This document shows positions 34,370-41,847 of a DNA stretch of 64,000 nucleotides, piece after piece; the first letter of the stretch is position 1; each line of letters opens with the position of its first letter. Below the pieces are notes generated by a model. That model worked only from the letters and a program-made list of their open reading frames with translations. It was not told where the DNA came from and ran no database searches. The translations under genes and the position numbers were made by a program. This DNA comes from Kitasatospora papulosa (GTDB lineage Bacteria > Actinomycetota > Actinomycetes > Streptomycetales > Streptomycetaceae): assembly GCF_000717245.1 (NCBI RefSeq), contig NZ_JNYQ01000012.1, forward strand, positions 248,001 through 312,000, written 5' to 3'.

Positions 34370-35932
34370 GTGGTCCAACAGTCACGGAACGCGGGAATCA
34401 GAGAGAGAAAGGCACCCGAATCTGTGAACAACAGGCTACGGAATACTGTCCGGGGGATCGGTGACCGCGAAAGAGAAGTACTCGGACGTACGGGCGGCGA
34501 CACCCTCGGCGAGATCGACCGGCGCATGAACACCGGTCCGCATGCCGTCGTGAAAAATGTGGCAACCGGACTTCTCCTGAGCGAACGCGCGGTCGCCGGC
34601 CCGCGCCAGCGATTGCTGTCGACACGGTCGGAGGGGCCGCGCGAATCCGCCTCCTTCGCCGATCTGCTGAAGAGGCACAGGGGCCGCAGCGGGCTGACCC
34701 AGCAACAACTCGCGGACTTCGCGACGCTGAGCGTCCGGGCGATCCGGGATCTGGAGAGCGGACGGGTCCGACGGCCCCGGCGGGAGAGCGTGGGGCTGCT
34801 GGCCGACGCGTTGCGGCTGCGCGATGCCGAGCGACAGCAACTGCACGCCGCCGGTGGGAGCCCGGCGCATCTGCGGGACGCACTGCTCGGACTGCCCGCC
34901 TCGTCCGCTCCGCCCGCCCTGCCCGAACCGCCCGCTCCGCCAGGCACACTCGTGGGCCGTGAAGCGGAGCTGCAGGTGTTGCTCGATCAGGTGACCGTCT
35001 ACGGTCACCGCCTCGTGAGCGTGGTCGGCATCAGCGGCATCGGGAAGACACATCTGGTGCTCGAGGCGGCCCGAGTGCTGCGGGCCAAGGGCTGGCGGGT
35101 CGGGTGGCATGCGTCGGCCGGAGGTACCCGTTGCTGCGGTGCGCATCCTGCGGCCGGCCCCGATCCCGGCGGACCGTCGCCGAGAACCGCCGACCCCACA
35201 GCCGACCTCGTCGCGGCGATCGGGGAGAGACATGACCTGGTGGTGATCGACAGCGGTGACGCTTCGGGCCCCGGAGGGGTGGACGTGGGCGAGTTGCTTC
35301 GGCGCTGTCCGGGGCTGCACGTCGTGGTGACCGGTCTGACGCCGCGATACCTGCCCGGTGAGCGCGTACTGCCGCTCACCGCGATGGCCGTGCCGGAGGA
35401 GGCACCCGACCACGACCACGTCCGGTTGGCCGAGGTCGAGTCCGTGGCGTTGTTCCTGTCCCACATGCGTCGCTCACAGCCGGGGTTCCGGCTTCGGGAG
35501 GACAACGCGCACGCGGTGGTGCGGTTGTGCCGTTGGCTCGACGGTGTACCCAGGGCACTGGAGTACGCGGCGGGCTGGTGCCTGGTGTATCCGCCCGAGC
35601 TCCTGCTCGCGCGAGCCGGTCGGGATTTCTCCCTCCTTTCCTCCCCGGCCGGCTGCGGCTGCCAGGACCTGCTGAGTTCCGTGGCGCGCAGCGTCGACAT
35701 CGTGGCCCAGTCCTGCCGCTCGGTGCTGGCCGAGGTCGCCGACCGTCCGCACTGGACGGTCGGCGACCTCGACCACCTGGTGCCGGATCCGGCTGCCGCC
35801 CTGCACGCCCTGCTGGTCCACGGCCTGGTGCGGCCGGCGGGCGCGCACCTGCCGGGGCGGTTCACGGCGCTGCAGCTGGTGCGGCTCCTGCATCTGCGGG
35901 ACCGGCCTCCGGCGGCGGCCCGGGCCTGCTGA
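34370..35932 (+). CDS. XRE-HTH/NTPase regulator with a vestigial LuxR HTH at its N-terminus
   Basis: The start is uncertain: GTG at 34370 or GTG at 34424. From 34370 the protein is 520 aa. Residues about 20-75 (RLRNTVRGIGDREREVLGR and after) are the degenerate counterpart of the LuxR HTH of copy A. Residues about 97-160 form an XRE/lambda-repressor HTH (FADLLKRHRGRSGLTQQQLA). An NB-ARC/STAND-like NTPase follows, with Walker A VVGISGIGKTH (Lys226) and a Walker-B-like DLVVIDSGD. The C-terminus ends soon after a winged-helix-like part, so the TPR array usual in AfsR/XRE-STAND activators is absent. Such proteins are pathway activators; this one lies 85 bp upstream of the lysW operon. Confidence 0.75.
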   Translation: MVQQSRNAGIRERKAPESVNNRLRNTVRGIGDREREVLGRTGGDTLGEIDRRMNTGPHAVVKNVATGLLLSERAVAGPRQRLLSTRSEGPRESASFADLLKRHRGRSGLTQQQLADFATLSVRAIRDLESGRVRRPRRESVGLLADALRLRDAERQQLHAAGGSPAHLRDALLGLPASSAPPALPEPPAPPGTLVGREAELQVLLDQVTVYGHRLVSVVGISGIGKTHLVLEAARVLRAKGWRVGWHASAGGTRCCGAHPAAGPDPGGPSPRTADPTADLVAAIGERHDLVVIDSGDASGPGGVDVGELLRRCPGLHVVVTGLTPRYLPGERVLPLTAMAVPEEAPDHDHVRLAEVESVALFLSHMRRSQPGFRLREDNAHAVVRLCRWLDGVPRALEYAAGWCLVYPPELLLARAGRDFSLLSSPAGCGCQDLLSSVARSVDIVAQSCRSVLAEVADRPHWTVGDLDHLVPDPAAALHALLVHGLVRPAGAHLPGRFTALQLVRLLHLRDRPPAAARAC

Positions 35933-36017
35933 GACTGCCGCTGATTCTGCCTACCGGTGCGCACAGCGGCCAATACGTTTACCCGTGCCTCGTAACGGTC
36001 AACGAAAGGGCCTGACC

Positions 36018-36182
36018 ATGGTTACCTGTCCTGAATGTGAGAGCTCGGTGGTTCCCGCCGGAACACCGGTGATCGGTGAGATCGTGGAATGCGGTGAATG
36101 CGCCAGCGAACTGGAAATCCTTACGCTCGATCCGATACGGGCAGCGCTCGCGCCGGAGATCGAAGAGGACTGGGGCGAGTGA
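36018..36182 (+). CDS. lysW: Amino-group carrier protein, LysW type
   Basis: This 54-aa acidic protein is the carrier on which an amino acid is tethered through an isopeptide bond to the gamma-carboxyl of its C-terminal Glu. The zinc-binding pairs C4-x2-C7 and C25-x2-C28 and the invariant ending EDWGE (Glu54) are present. AAAGGG precedes the ATG. In Thermus and archaea LysW serves lysine or ornithine synthesis; in Streptomyces, homologues linked to transketolases build DADH for azabicyclic natural products. It opens a seven-gene run in which each gene overlaps or nearly touches the next. Confidence 0.95.
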   Translation: MVTCPECESSVVPAGTPVIGEIVECGECASELEILTLDPIRAALAPEIEEDWGE

Positions 36183-37045
36183 GCCCCGCAGAGCCGTTCG
36201 TGGTTCTCGCGTCCCGCGTGGGGGCCAGCGAGAAGAGAATTCTCGAAGCCCTCTCCCGCAGAGGGATCGCCCACCGGCACATCGACAGCCGTACGTGGTG
36301 GCACCCCCTGGGTGACCGCGGCGCGCACCCGATCGTGCTGAACCGGGAGATCGGGCTCGCCAGGGCCACGTACGCGGCCGAAGCCCTGGAGGCGGCGGGT
36401 TCGATCGTGGTCAACTCCGCGCGGGCCACCGCGCTGTGCGGGGACAAGTGGCGTACGTCCGCGGCGCTCGTCGAAGCGGGACTCCCCACACCGCGGACGG
36501 CCCTGGGGCTGACCCCGGAAGCGGCGCTGACGGCTCTGGAGAGCATCGGCTATCCGGCCGTGGTGAAGCCCCTGCAGGGCTCGTGGGGCCGCCTGGTCTC
36601 CGCGCTGCCGGACCGGCAGACCGCGGAGACCGTCCTTGAGTACGTCGCCGCGTTGCCGTCACCACAGGCGCGGATCGTCTACCTGCAGGAATGGATAGCC
36701 AAACCGGGCCGGGACATCCGGGTGATCGTGGTGGGCGGCGAGGCCCTCGCCGCCACCTACCGGCGCAGCGAGCACTGGCGGACCAACGTGGCGCGGGGCG
36801 CGGTGAGTGAACTGTGCCCCATGACACCGGACATCGCGAAACTCGCGGTCAGGGCCGCACAGGCCGTGGAGGCAGAGATCGCCGGCGTCGACCTGATCGA
36901 GGACGGCACGGGGGAGTTGCTGGTCCTGGAGGTCAACCACGGTGTCGAGTTCTCCGGCCTCCAACAGGCACTCGGCGACGCGGTCTCCGTCGCCGACCGA
37001 ATCGTCGAGTTCCTCCTGGAGAAGTCACGCTCATGCTCCGAGTAG
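36179..37045 (+). CDS. lysX: LysX-type ATP-grasp ligase, loads the carrier protein
   Basis: GTG at 36179 overlaps the lysW stop (GTGA). The 288-aa protein is a RimK/LysX-type ATP-grasp ligase that couples the alpha-amino group of an amino acid to the LysW C-terminal Glu. Visible elements are NSARATALCGDKWRTSAAL, the ATP-grasp strand YPAVVKPLQGSWGRLVS, YLQEWIAKPGRDIRVIVVGG and the metal-binding LLVLEVNHGVEFSG. The expected substrate in a DADH pathway is glutamate; the substrate cannot be read from the motif with certainty. Confidence 0.93.
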   Translation: MSPAEPFVVLASRVGASEKRILEALSRRGIAHRHIDSRTWWHPLGDRGAHPIVLNREIGLARATYAAEALEAAGSIVVNSARATALCGDKWRTSAALVEAGLPTPRTALGLTPEAALTALESIGYPAVVKPLQGSWGRLVSALPDRQTAETVLEYVAALPSPQARIVYLQEWIAKPGRDIRVIVVGGEALAATYRRSEHWRTNVARGAVSELCPMTPDIAKLAVRAAQAVEAEIAGVDLIEDGTGELLVLEVNHGVEFSGLQQALGDAVSVADRIVEFLLEKSRSCSE

Positions 37046-38064
37046 CCATTGTCGGGGCGTCCGGCTACATCGGCGGCGAACTGCTTCGCCTCCTGCTCGG
37101 TCATCCACGGGTCACGGTCGTGGCCGCGACCTCCGACCGACTCGCCGGGCGCCGGATCGACGGTCCCCATCCCAACCTGCGCGGCCACACCGACCTGTGC
37201 TTCGTCGGCCACGACATTTTGGAGAACACCGACTTCGACGTGCTCTTCCTGGCCGCTCCGCATAGGGAGACCATGGGAAGGATGGCCGCATTCCTCGAAC
37301 TGGCCAGGACCGTCATCGACCTGTCAGGCGATTTCCGCCTGAGGGATCCTGAGGTCTACGCGTCCTACTACGGGGTCGCGCACGCCGCCCCGCAGCTGAT
37401 ACCCGAATTCACCACCGGGCTGCCCGAATGGCACCGTGCGCGACTGACCACGAGCGACCGGATCGCGGTTCCCGGGTGTATGGCCACGGCGGGCATTCTC
37501 GCGGTCCGGCCGCTCGCTCTGGAGGGTCTGATCGAGGGCACGGTCCGGGTGGACGCCCGAACGGGTTCCAGCGGATCGGGTGTTTCCGCTGGAGCCGCCG
37601 GTGCCCACGCCGAACGCAGCGGTGCCCTCCGTGTGTTCGCTCCCTCCGGGCACCGGCACGAGGCCGAGATCGCACAGGCCACGGACCGGACGGTGCGGAT
37701 GACCGCCACCGGCGTGGAGGCGGTCCGTGGTGTGCAGGTGCTGTGCCAGGTGGAGCTGGCGTCCGGGGTGTCGGAGAAGGAGATCCGGTCCGTGTTCCGC
37801 GCGGCCTACGCGAACGAGCCGTTCGTCCGGGTCATCGCCCAGCGGCAGGGCCTGTACCGGCTCCCGGAACCGAAGATCCTCACCGGGTCGAACTTCTGCG
37901 ACGTCGGGTTCGCGGTGTCCGCGGACGACGGGACCGCGCTCCTCGTCGGCGCACTGGACAACCTGGTCAAGGGCGGCGCGGGCGGCGCCGTGCAATGCAT
38001 GAACGTCCGCTTCGGCTGGCCGGAGCGGACAGGGCTCGAATTCTTCGGACTGCACCCGAACTGA
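37033..38064 (+). CDS. lysY: LysY/ArgC-type semialdehyde dehydrogenase on the carrier protein
   Basis: This 343-aa NADPH-dependent reductase turns the carrier-bound acyl phosphate into the semialdehyde. It has the Rossmann motif IVGASGYIGGELLRLL at the N-terminus, catalytic Cys149 in VPGCMATAG, a TGSSGSGVSAG loop and the conserved His in PSGHRHEAEI. The ATG overlaps lysX by 13 nt. It is of ArgC length, and the DNA context (no argJ, argD or argH) argues against arginine synthesis. Confidence 0.93.
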   Translation: MLRVAIVGASGYIGGELLRLLLGHPRVTVVAATSDRLAGRRIDGPHPNLRGHTDLCFVGHDILENTDFDVLFLAAPHRETMGRMAAFLELARTVIDLSGDFRLRDPEVYASYYGVAHAAPQLIPEFTTGLPEWHRARLTTSDRIAVPGCMATAGILAVRPLALEGLIEGTVRVDARTGSSGSGVSAGAAGAHAERSGALRVFAPSGHRHEAEIAQATDRTVRMTATGVEAVRGVQVLCQVELASGVSEKEIRSVFRAAYANEPFVRVIAQRQGLYRLPEPKILTGSNFCDVGFAVSADDGTALLVGALDNLVKGGAGGAVQCMNVRFGWPERTGLEFFGLHPN

Positions 38065-38074
38065 CGTGAGGCTG

Positions 38075-38905
38075 ATGAAGCGAATGCGGGACATACTTGT
38101 GGTCAAATGCGGCGGGAACGCCGCGGTGCGGTCGCAGGCGATCTGTGCGGACGTCGCCGCCGTGCACCGCGGCGGCAGGCCGGTGATCCTCGCCCACGGC
38201 GGCTCGGCCGACATCGACGGGCTCGCCGAACGGCTCGGAGTGCCTTCCCGACGGCTCGTCGCCCCGGACGGGGTGTCGACCCGGTACACCGACGAGCGAA
38301 CGCTCGAAGTGGTGCAGCTGGCGCTGGCCGGCTCCGCCAAACCCCGTCTGCTGGCCGAGCTGCGCGCCTGCGGGGTGGATGCGGTCGGGCTGACCGGCCT
38401 GGACGCCGGACTTCTCGTGGCCGCTCGCAAGTCGGCGCACCGGGCTGTCGTCGACGGACGCCGGGTCGTGGTCAGGGACGACCACAGCGGACGGATCACC
38501 GCGGTCAACGGCGACCTGGTCTCCACGCTGCTTGCGTCGGGGCTGCTCCCCGTGGTGTCGCCGCCGGCCGTGGCCGAGGACGGCCGGGTGGTCAACACGG
38601 ACGCGGATCGCGCCGCCGCGGCCGTCGCGGGCGCCGTGGGTGCGGACACCCTGCTGCTGCTCACCGGGGCGAGGGGGGTGCTGGCCGACCGGCACGACGA
38701 ACGTTCGGTGCTTCCTGTCTGCCGGGTTCCCCGCCGGGGGACGCCTCCCGTGGTCACCGGCGGCATGGGGATCAAGCTGGTCGCGGCCCGGGAGGCACTG
38801 CTGTCCGGTGTGCGGCGCGTCCTGATCGCGGACGGCCGTCGGCCGCGTCCGGTCCAGGAGGCCCTGGCCGGTTCGTGCACCGAAGTGCTGCTGGAGGAGG
38901 AGTGA
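38075..38905 (+). CDS. lysZ: LysZ/ArgB-type carrier-bound amino acid kinase
   Basis: This amino-acid kinase fold protein phosphorylates the distal carboxylate of the LysW-bound substrate. The start is ambiguous (GTG 38066, ATG 38075, ATG 38084); homology begins at DILVVKCGGNAAV, so all are compatible. Visible motifs are LAHGGSADIDGLAE, VGLTGLDAGLLVAARK, LPVVSPPAVAEDGRVVNTDA and VTGGMGIKLVAAREAL. The HGGS/GLTGLD pattern is that of LysZ rather than ordinary ArgB. Length is about 276 aa. Confidence 0.92.
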   Translation: MKRMRDILVVKCGGNAAVRSQAICADVAAVHRGGRPVILAHGGSADIDGLAERLGVPSRRLVAPDGVSTRYTDERTLEVVQLALAGSAKPRLLAELRACGVDAVGLTGLDAGLLVAARKSAHRAVVDGRRVVVRDDHSGRITAVNGDLVSTLLASGLLPVVSPPAVAEDGRVVNTDADRAAAAVAGAVGADTLLLLTGARGVLADRHDERSVLPVCRVPRRGTPPVVTGGMGIKLVAAREALLSGVRRVLIADGRRPRPVQEALAGSCTEVLLEEE

Positions 38906-39966
38906 CGATCTTTTCGGACACGGCCGCGATCGACCTGCTCCACGGCATGCTGAAGATCCCCTCGCCGTCCTTCGCGGAGGCGGAGCTCGCCGCCCACGTG
39001 GTGGCCGCCATGCGCGGAGCCGGTCTCACCGCGCGCGTCGACGGCGTGGGCAACGCGGTCGGAGAGATCCGGCGCGGACCGGGACCGACGGTGATGCTGC
39101 TCGGGCACATGGACACCGTGCCGGGGGACGTCCCCGTGCGGTTGGACGGCGACCGCCTGTACGGCAGGGGCTCGGTCGACGCCAAGGGGCCGCTCGCCAC
39201 GATGATCTGCGCGGCCGCCAACAGTACGGGGTTCCGCGGCCGGATCGTGGTGGTCGGCGCGGTGGAGGAGGAGACCACGATGTCGCGGGGCGCGGTGGAG
39301 ATCCGCCGTACGCACGAGCCGCCGGACGCGCTGATCATCGGCGAGCCCAGTGGCTGCGACACGGTCGTCCTCGGGTACAAGGGAAAGCTCGACCTCCGCT
39401 ACGACGTACGGTGCGAGGCGACCCATCCCAGCAACGTCGTGCCCAAGGCGTCCGAACTCGCGGCGCGGGCCTGGACGGAGCTGCTGGACCTGCTCGGCCC
39501 GGAGGCGAGCCACGCCCGATTCGACAGTCCTGGACCGACCTTGACGTCGATCAGCGGTGGACTGGATTCCGCCACCGCGGAGTTCAGTGTCCGGATCCCC
39601 CCGGGCTTCGACGCCGGGGGACTGGTGGCCGCGCTGTCCGAGCGGCTGGGCCCGGACACGCTGCAGGTCGTCAACACGGTGCGCGCCTGCCGTGTCGGCC
39701 GCAACGACCCGGTGGTGCGTGCGCTGTCGGTCGCGATCCGCGCCGAGGGCGGCAGCCCGAGGGCGAAGGTGAAGACCGGCACCTCCGACATGAACACCCT
39801 GGCGGAGCGGTGGACCGTGCCGATGGCCACGTACGGGCCGGGGGACAGCAGCCTGGACCACTCCGACCGGGAACACATCAAACTGTCCGAGTACCTGTTC
39901 GGCGTCGGGGTGCTGACCCGTGCCCTGACCGGACTGGGCGAGCACCTCACCGGAGAGAACCGATGA
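38902..39966 (+). CDS. lysK: LysK-type M20 metallopeptidase releasing product from the carrier
   Basis: GTG at 38902 overlaps the kinase stop as GTGA and has GGAGGAGG upstream. This 354-aa dinuclear-zinc peptidase of family M20 cleaves the isopeptide bond to free the finished amino acid from LysW. Metal-site motifs can be seen: LLGHMDTVPGD (His and Asp), GRGSVDAKGP (bridging Asp), VEEETTMSRG (Glu pair), IIGEPSG and a C-terminal DHSDREHIKL. In lysine pathways LysK acts last, so it should act after the aminotransferase here. Confidence 0.92.
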   Translation: MTIFSDTAAIDLLHGMLKIPSPSFAEAELAAHVVAAMRGAGLTARVDGVGNAVGEIRRGPGPTVMLLGHMDTVPGDVPVRLDGDRLYGRGSVDAKGPLATMICAAANSTGFRGRIVVVGAVEEETTMSRGAVEIRRTHEPPDALIIGEPSGCDTVVLGYKGKLDLRYDVRCEATHPSNVVPKASELAARAWTELLDLLGPEASHARFDSPGPTLTSISGGLDSATAEFSVRIPPGFDAGGLVAALSERLGPDTLQVVNTVRACRVGRNDPVVRALSVAIRAEGGSPRAKVKTGTSDMNTLAERWTVPMATYGPGDSSLDHSDREHIKLSEYLFGVGVLTRALTGLGEHLTGENR

Positions 39967-40790
39967 GCGACGACCACGCGCGTACGGCACGGGAACTCAT
40001 CGTGCGGATGTGCGCGAACCCGGAAGGCGGGCACCTCGGCGGATCGATGTCCATGGTCGAGATCCTGGTGACGCTCTACCGCCACGTGCTGAGGATCGAC
40101 CCGGACAGGCCGCAGGCGCCGGACCGGGACATCCTGCTGCTGAGCAAGGGACACGGCGCGATCGGACTGTACGCGGTCCTCGCGGAGCGAGGCTTCTTCC
40201 CCGCGGAGCTGCTGGCGAGCTACGGCACTCCGGACAGCATGTTCACCGCACACCCGAACCCGGCCGTCCCCGGGGTCGAGATGCCGACAGGGTCGCTCGG
40301 ACACGGACTGTCGCTCGGTGTCGGCTTCGCGCTCGCCGCCCGGCTGGACGGGAGCGACCGGCGCTGCTTCGTCGTACTCGGCGACGGGGAACTGCAGGAG
40401 GGCTCGGTCTGGGAGGCAGCGATGGCGGCCGGCTCCCAGAAACTGGACCGGCTGGTGGCGATCGTGGACCGCAACGGGCTGCAGATCAGCGGTGACACGG
40501 AAGAGACCATGGGTCTCGAGCCGCTCGGGGACCGCTGGCGCAGTTTCGGGTGGACGGTCCTGGAGGTCGACGGGCACGATCCGGAGCAGTTGCGGACGGC
40601 TCTGTCGCGTATCCCCTGCACCCCCGGCACACCGACCGTGCTGCTGGCCCGCACGGTCAAGGGCAAGGGACTGCCCTACATCGAGGGCCAGGCCCGCAGC
40701 CACTACGTCCGGCTCACCGAACGCGGGTACCGGCGTGCCCGTGCCGCGGTGACGCGCGGCGAACGAACGGAGACGACATGCCCGTCGTGA
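39963..40790 (+). CDS. Transketolase, N-terminal (TPP-binding) subunit
   Basis: ATG at 39963 overlaps the peptidase stop (ATGA). This 275-aa subunit carries the thiamine diphosphate site: LSKGHGAIGLYAVLAE, GSLGHGLSLGVGFALA and the GDGELQEGSVWEAAM motif, with Asn in IVDRNGLQ. Split transketolases in specialised clusters transfer a two-carbon hydroxyacetyl unit. In the vazabitide route, the acceptor is the LysW-bound glutamate semialdehyde, giving a C7 hydroxyketone. Ordinary pentose-phosphate transketolase is a single ~690-aa chain, so this pair is pathway-specific. Confidence 0.93.
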   Translation: MSDDHARTARELIVRMCANPEGGHLGGSMSMVEILVTLYRHVLRIDPDRPQAPDRDILLLSKGHGAIGLYAVLAERGFFPAELLASYGTPDSMFTAHPNPAVPGVEMPTGSLGHGLSLGVGFALAARLDGSDRRCFVVLGDGELQEGSVWEAAMAAGSQKLDRLVAIVDRNGLQISGDTEETMGLEPLGDRWRSFGWTVLEVDGHDPEQLRTALSRIPCTPGTPTVLLARTVKGKGLPYIEGQARSHYVRLTERGYRRARAAVTRGERTETTCPS

Positions 40791-41743
40791 CAGCCGAACC
40801 CACGGTGCCGGACGAGGCCCGCGCGGCCCGGGAGGTGTACCGGGACGTCCTGGTCGAGTTGTTCGGCGAGGACGAACGCTACGTCTGCCTGGACAGCGAC
40901 ACCGGTCTGTTCTCCGCCACCTCATGGGGCGAAGGGGCGCGGCGCTACCTCAACCTCGGGATCGCGGAGCAGAACCTGATGGGCGTGGCGGCAGGACTGG
41001 CCAGATCCGGGAGGATCCCCTTCGTCAACACCATGGCGACCTTCGCCGCCACCCGTGCACTGGAAGCGGTGAAGCTCGACATCGCCTGGAACGACCTCCC
41101 GGTGCGTATCGTCGCCACCCACGGCGGGCTCTCCGCCGGCCACCTCGGTTCCACCCACCACGCGCTGGAAGACCTCGCCGTCATGCGGATGCTGCCGAAC
41201 ATGACCGTGCTGGTGCCGGCGGACGGCCCCGCCACCGAGAGCCTGGTCCGAGCCGGCGCCGAGCTGCCGGGACCGGTGTACCTGCGCCTCGGACGCGGCG
41301 CGACGCCCAGCATCGCGCCGGGGGCCGAACCGCTGCGGATCGGGGTCGCGCAGTCCCTGCGGCGCGGATCCGACGTGACGCTGATCGCCACCGGACCGCA
41401 TCCCGTGCTCACCGCGGTCGAGACCGCAGAGGAACTGGCCCGCGACGGGATCGACGTGGCCGTGCTCAACATGCACACCGTGAAGCCGCTCGACCGGGAG
41501 GCGATCGTCGCGGCCGCCACCGGCACGCGGGGAATCGTCACCGTCGAGGAGCACTGGGCCGCCGGGGGCCTCGGGTCAGCCGTCGCCGAGGTGGTGGCCG
41601 ACCTCGGTGCCGCCTGCCCCGTACGGCGGGTGGCGGTCGCCGACCGGTTCGCCGCCGGTACCGGGGGACACCGGCATCTGCTGGCGCGCAACGGGATCTC
41701 CCGCGCGACGGTCACCGAGCACGTGCGGCGGCTGCTGGCCTGA
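40778..41743 (+). CDS. Transketolase, C-terminal (pyrimidine-binding) subunit
   Basis: The ATG overlaps the first subunit by 13 nt, so the two are made in equal amounts. The 321-aa protein has the catalytic-activator Glu in LNLGIAEQNLMGVAAGLA, then TMATFAATRALEAVKLDI and THGGLSAGHLGSTHHALED, as in transketolase/DXS C-terminal halves. The last third is the transketolase C-terminal domain (VTLIATGPHPVLTAVETAEE). It closes the seven-gene operon and is followed by a long hairpin. Confidence 0.93.
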   Translation: MPVVTAEPTVPDEARAAREVYRDVLVELFGEDERYVCLDSDTGLFSATSWGEGARRYLNLGIAEQNLMGVAAGLARSGRIPFVNTMATFAATRALEAVKLDIAWNDLPVRIVATHGGLSAGHLGSTHHALEDLAVMRMLPNMTVLVPADGPATESLVRAGAELPGPVYLRLGRGATPSIAPGAEPLRIGVAQSLRRGSDVTLIATGPHPVLTAVETAEELARDGIDVAVLNMHTVKPLDREAIVAAATGTRGIVTVEEHWAAGGLGSAVAEVVADLGAACPVRRVAVADRFAAGTGGHRHLLARNGISRATVTEHVRRLLA

Positions 41744-41781
41744 ACCCAGGCGCTGAAGCCACCGCGGCGATCCCCGCCCCT

Positions 41782-41836
41782 CGCACCGACTCCGCCCCAT
41801 GACCCTGGACCAGGATCATGGGGCGGAGTCGGTGCG
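41782..41836. terminator. Very long hairpin between convergent operon and aminotransferase gene
   Basis: The arms of about 27 bp, 41782-41808 and 41810-41836, are complementary with a single mismatch and almost no loop. It lies 38 bp after the transketolase stop and 11 bp beyond the aminotransferase stop on the other strand, so it should end transcription from both sides. Confidence 0.85.
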
Positions 41837-41847
41837 GCGGGCGGAGG

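Larger units (their letters stand above)
34008..34560 (+). repeat. Duplicated peptide-regulator cassette, copy B
   Basis: This is the partner of 31083-31645. Order and spacing of inverted repeat, peptide gene and regulator DNA are preserved. Downstream of about 34560 the sequences diverge: copy A ends after its short LuxR protein, while copy B continues into an XRE-NTPase protein. Confidence 0.8.

Noticed and set aside
36018..39966. Reading the lysW-lysK genes as ordinary lysine or arginine biosynthesis
   Set aside because: The operon continues without a gap into a split transketolase, lacks the other lysine and arginine genes, and adjoins NRPS genes. Actinobacteria use other routes for primary lysine and arginine.
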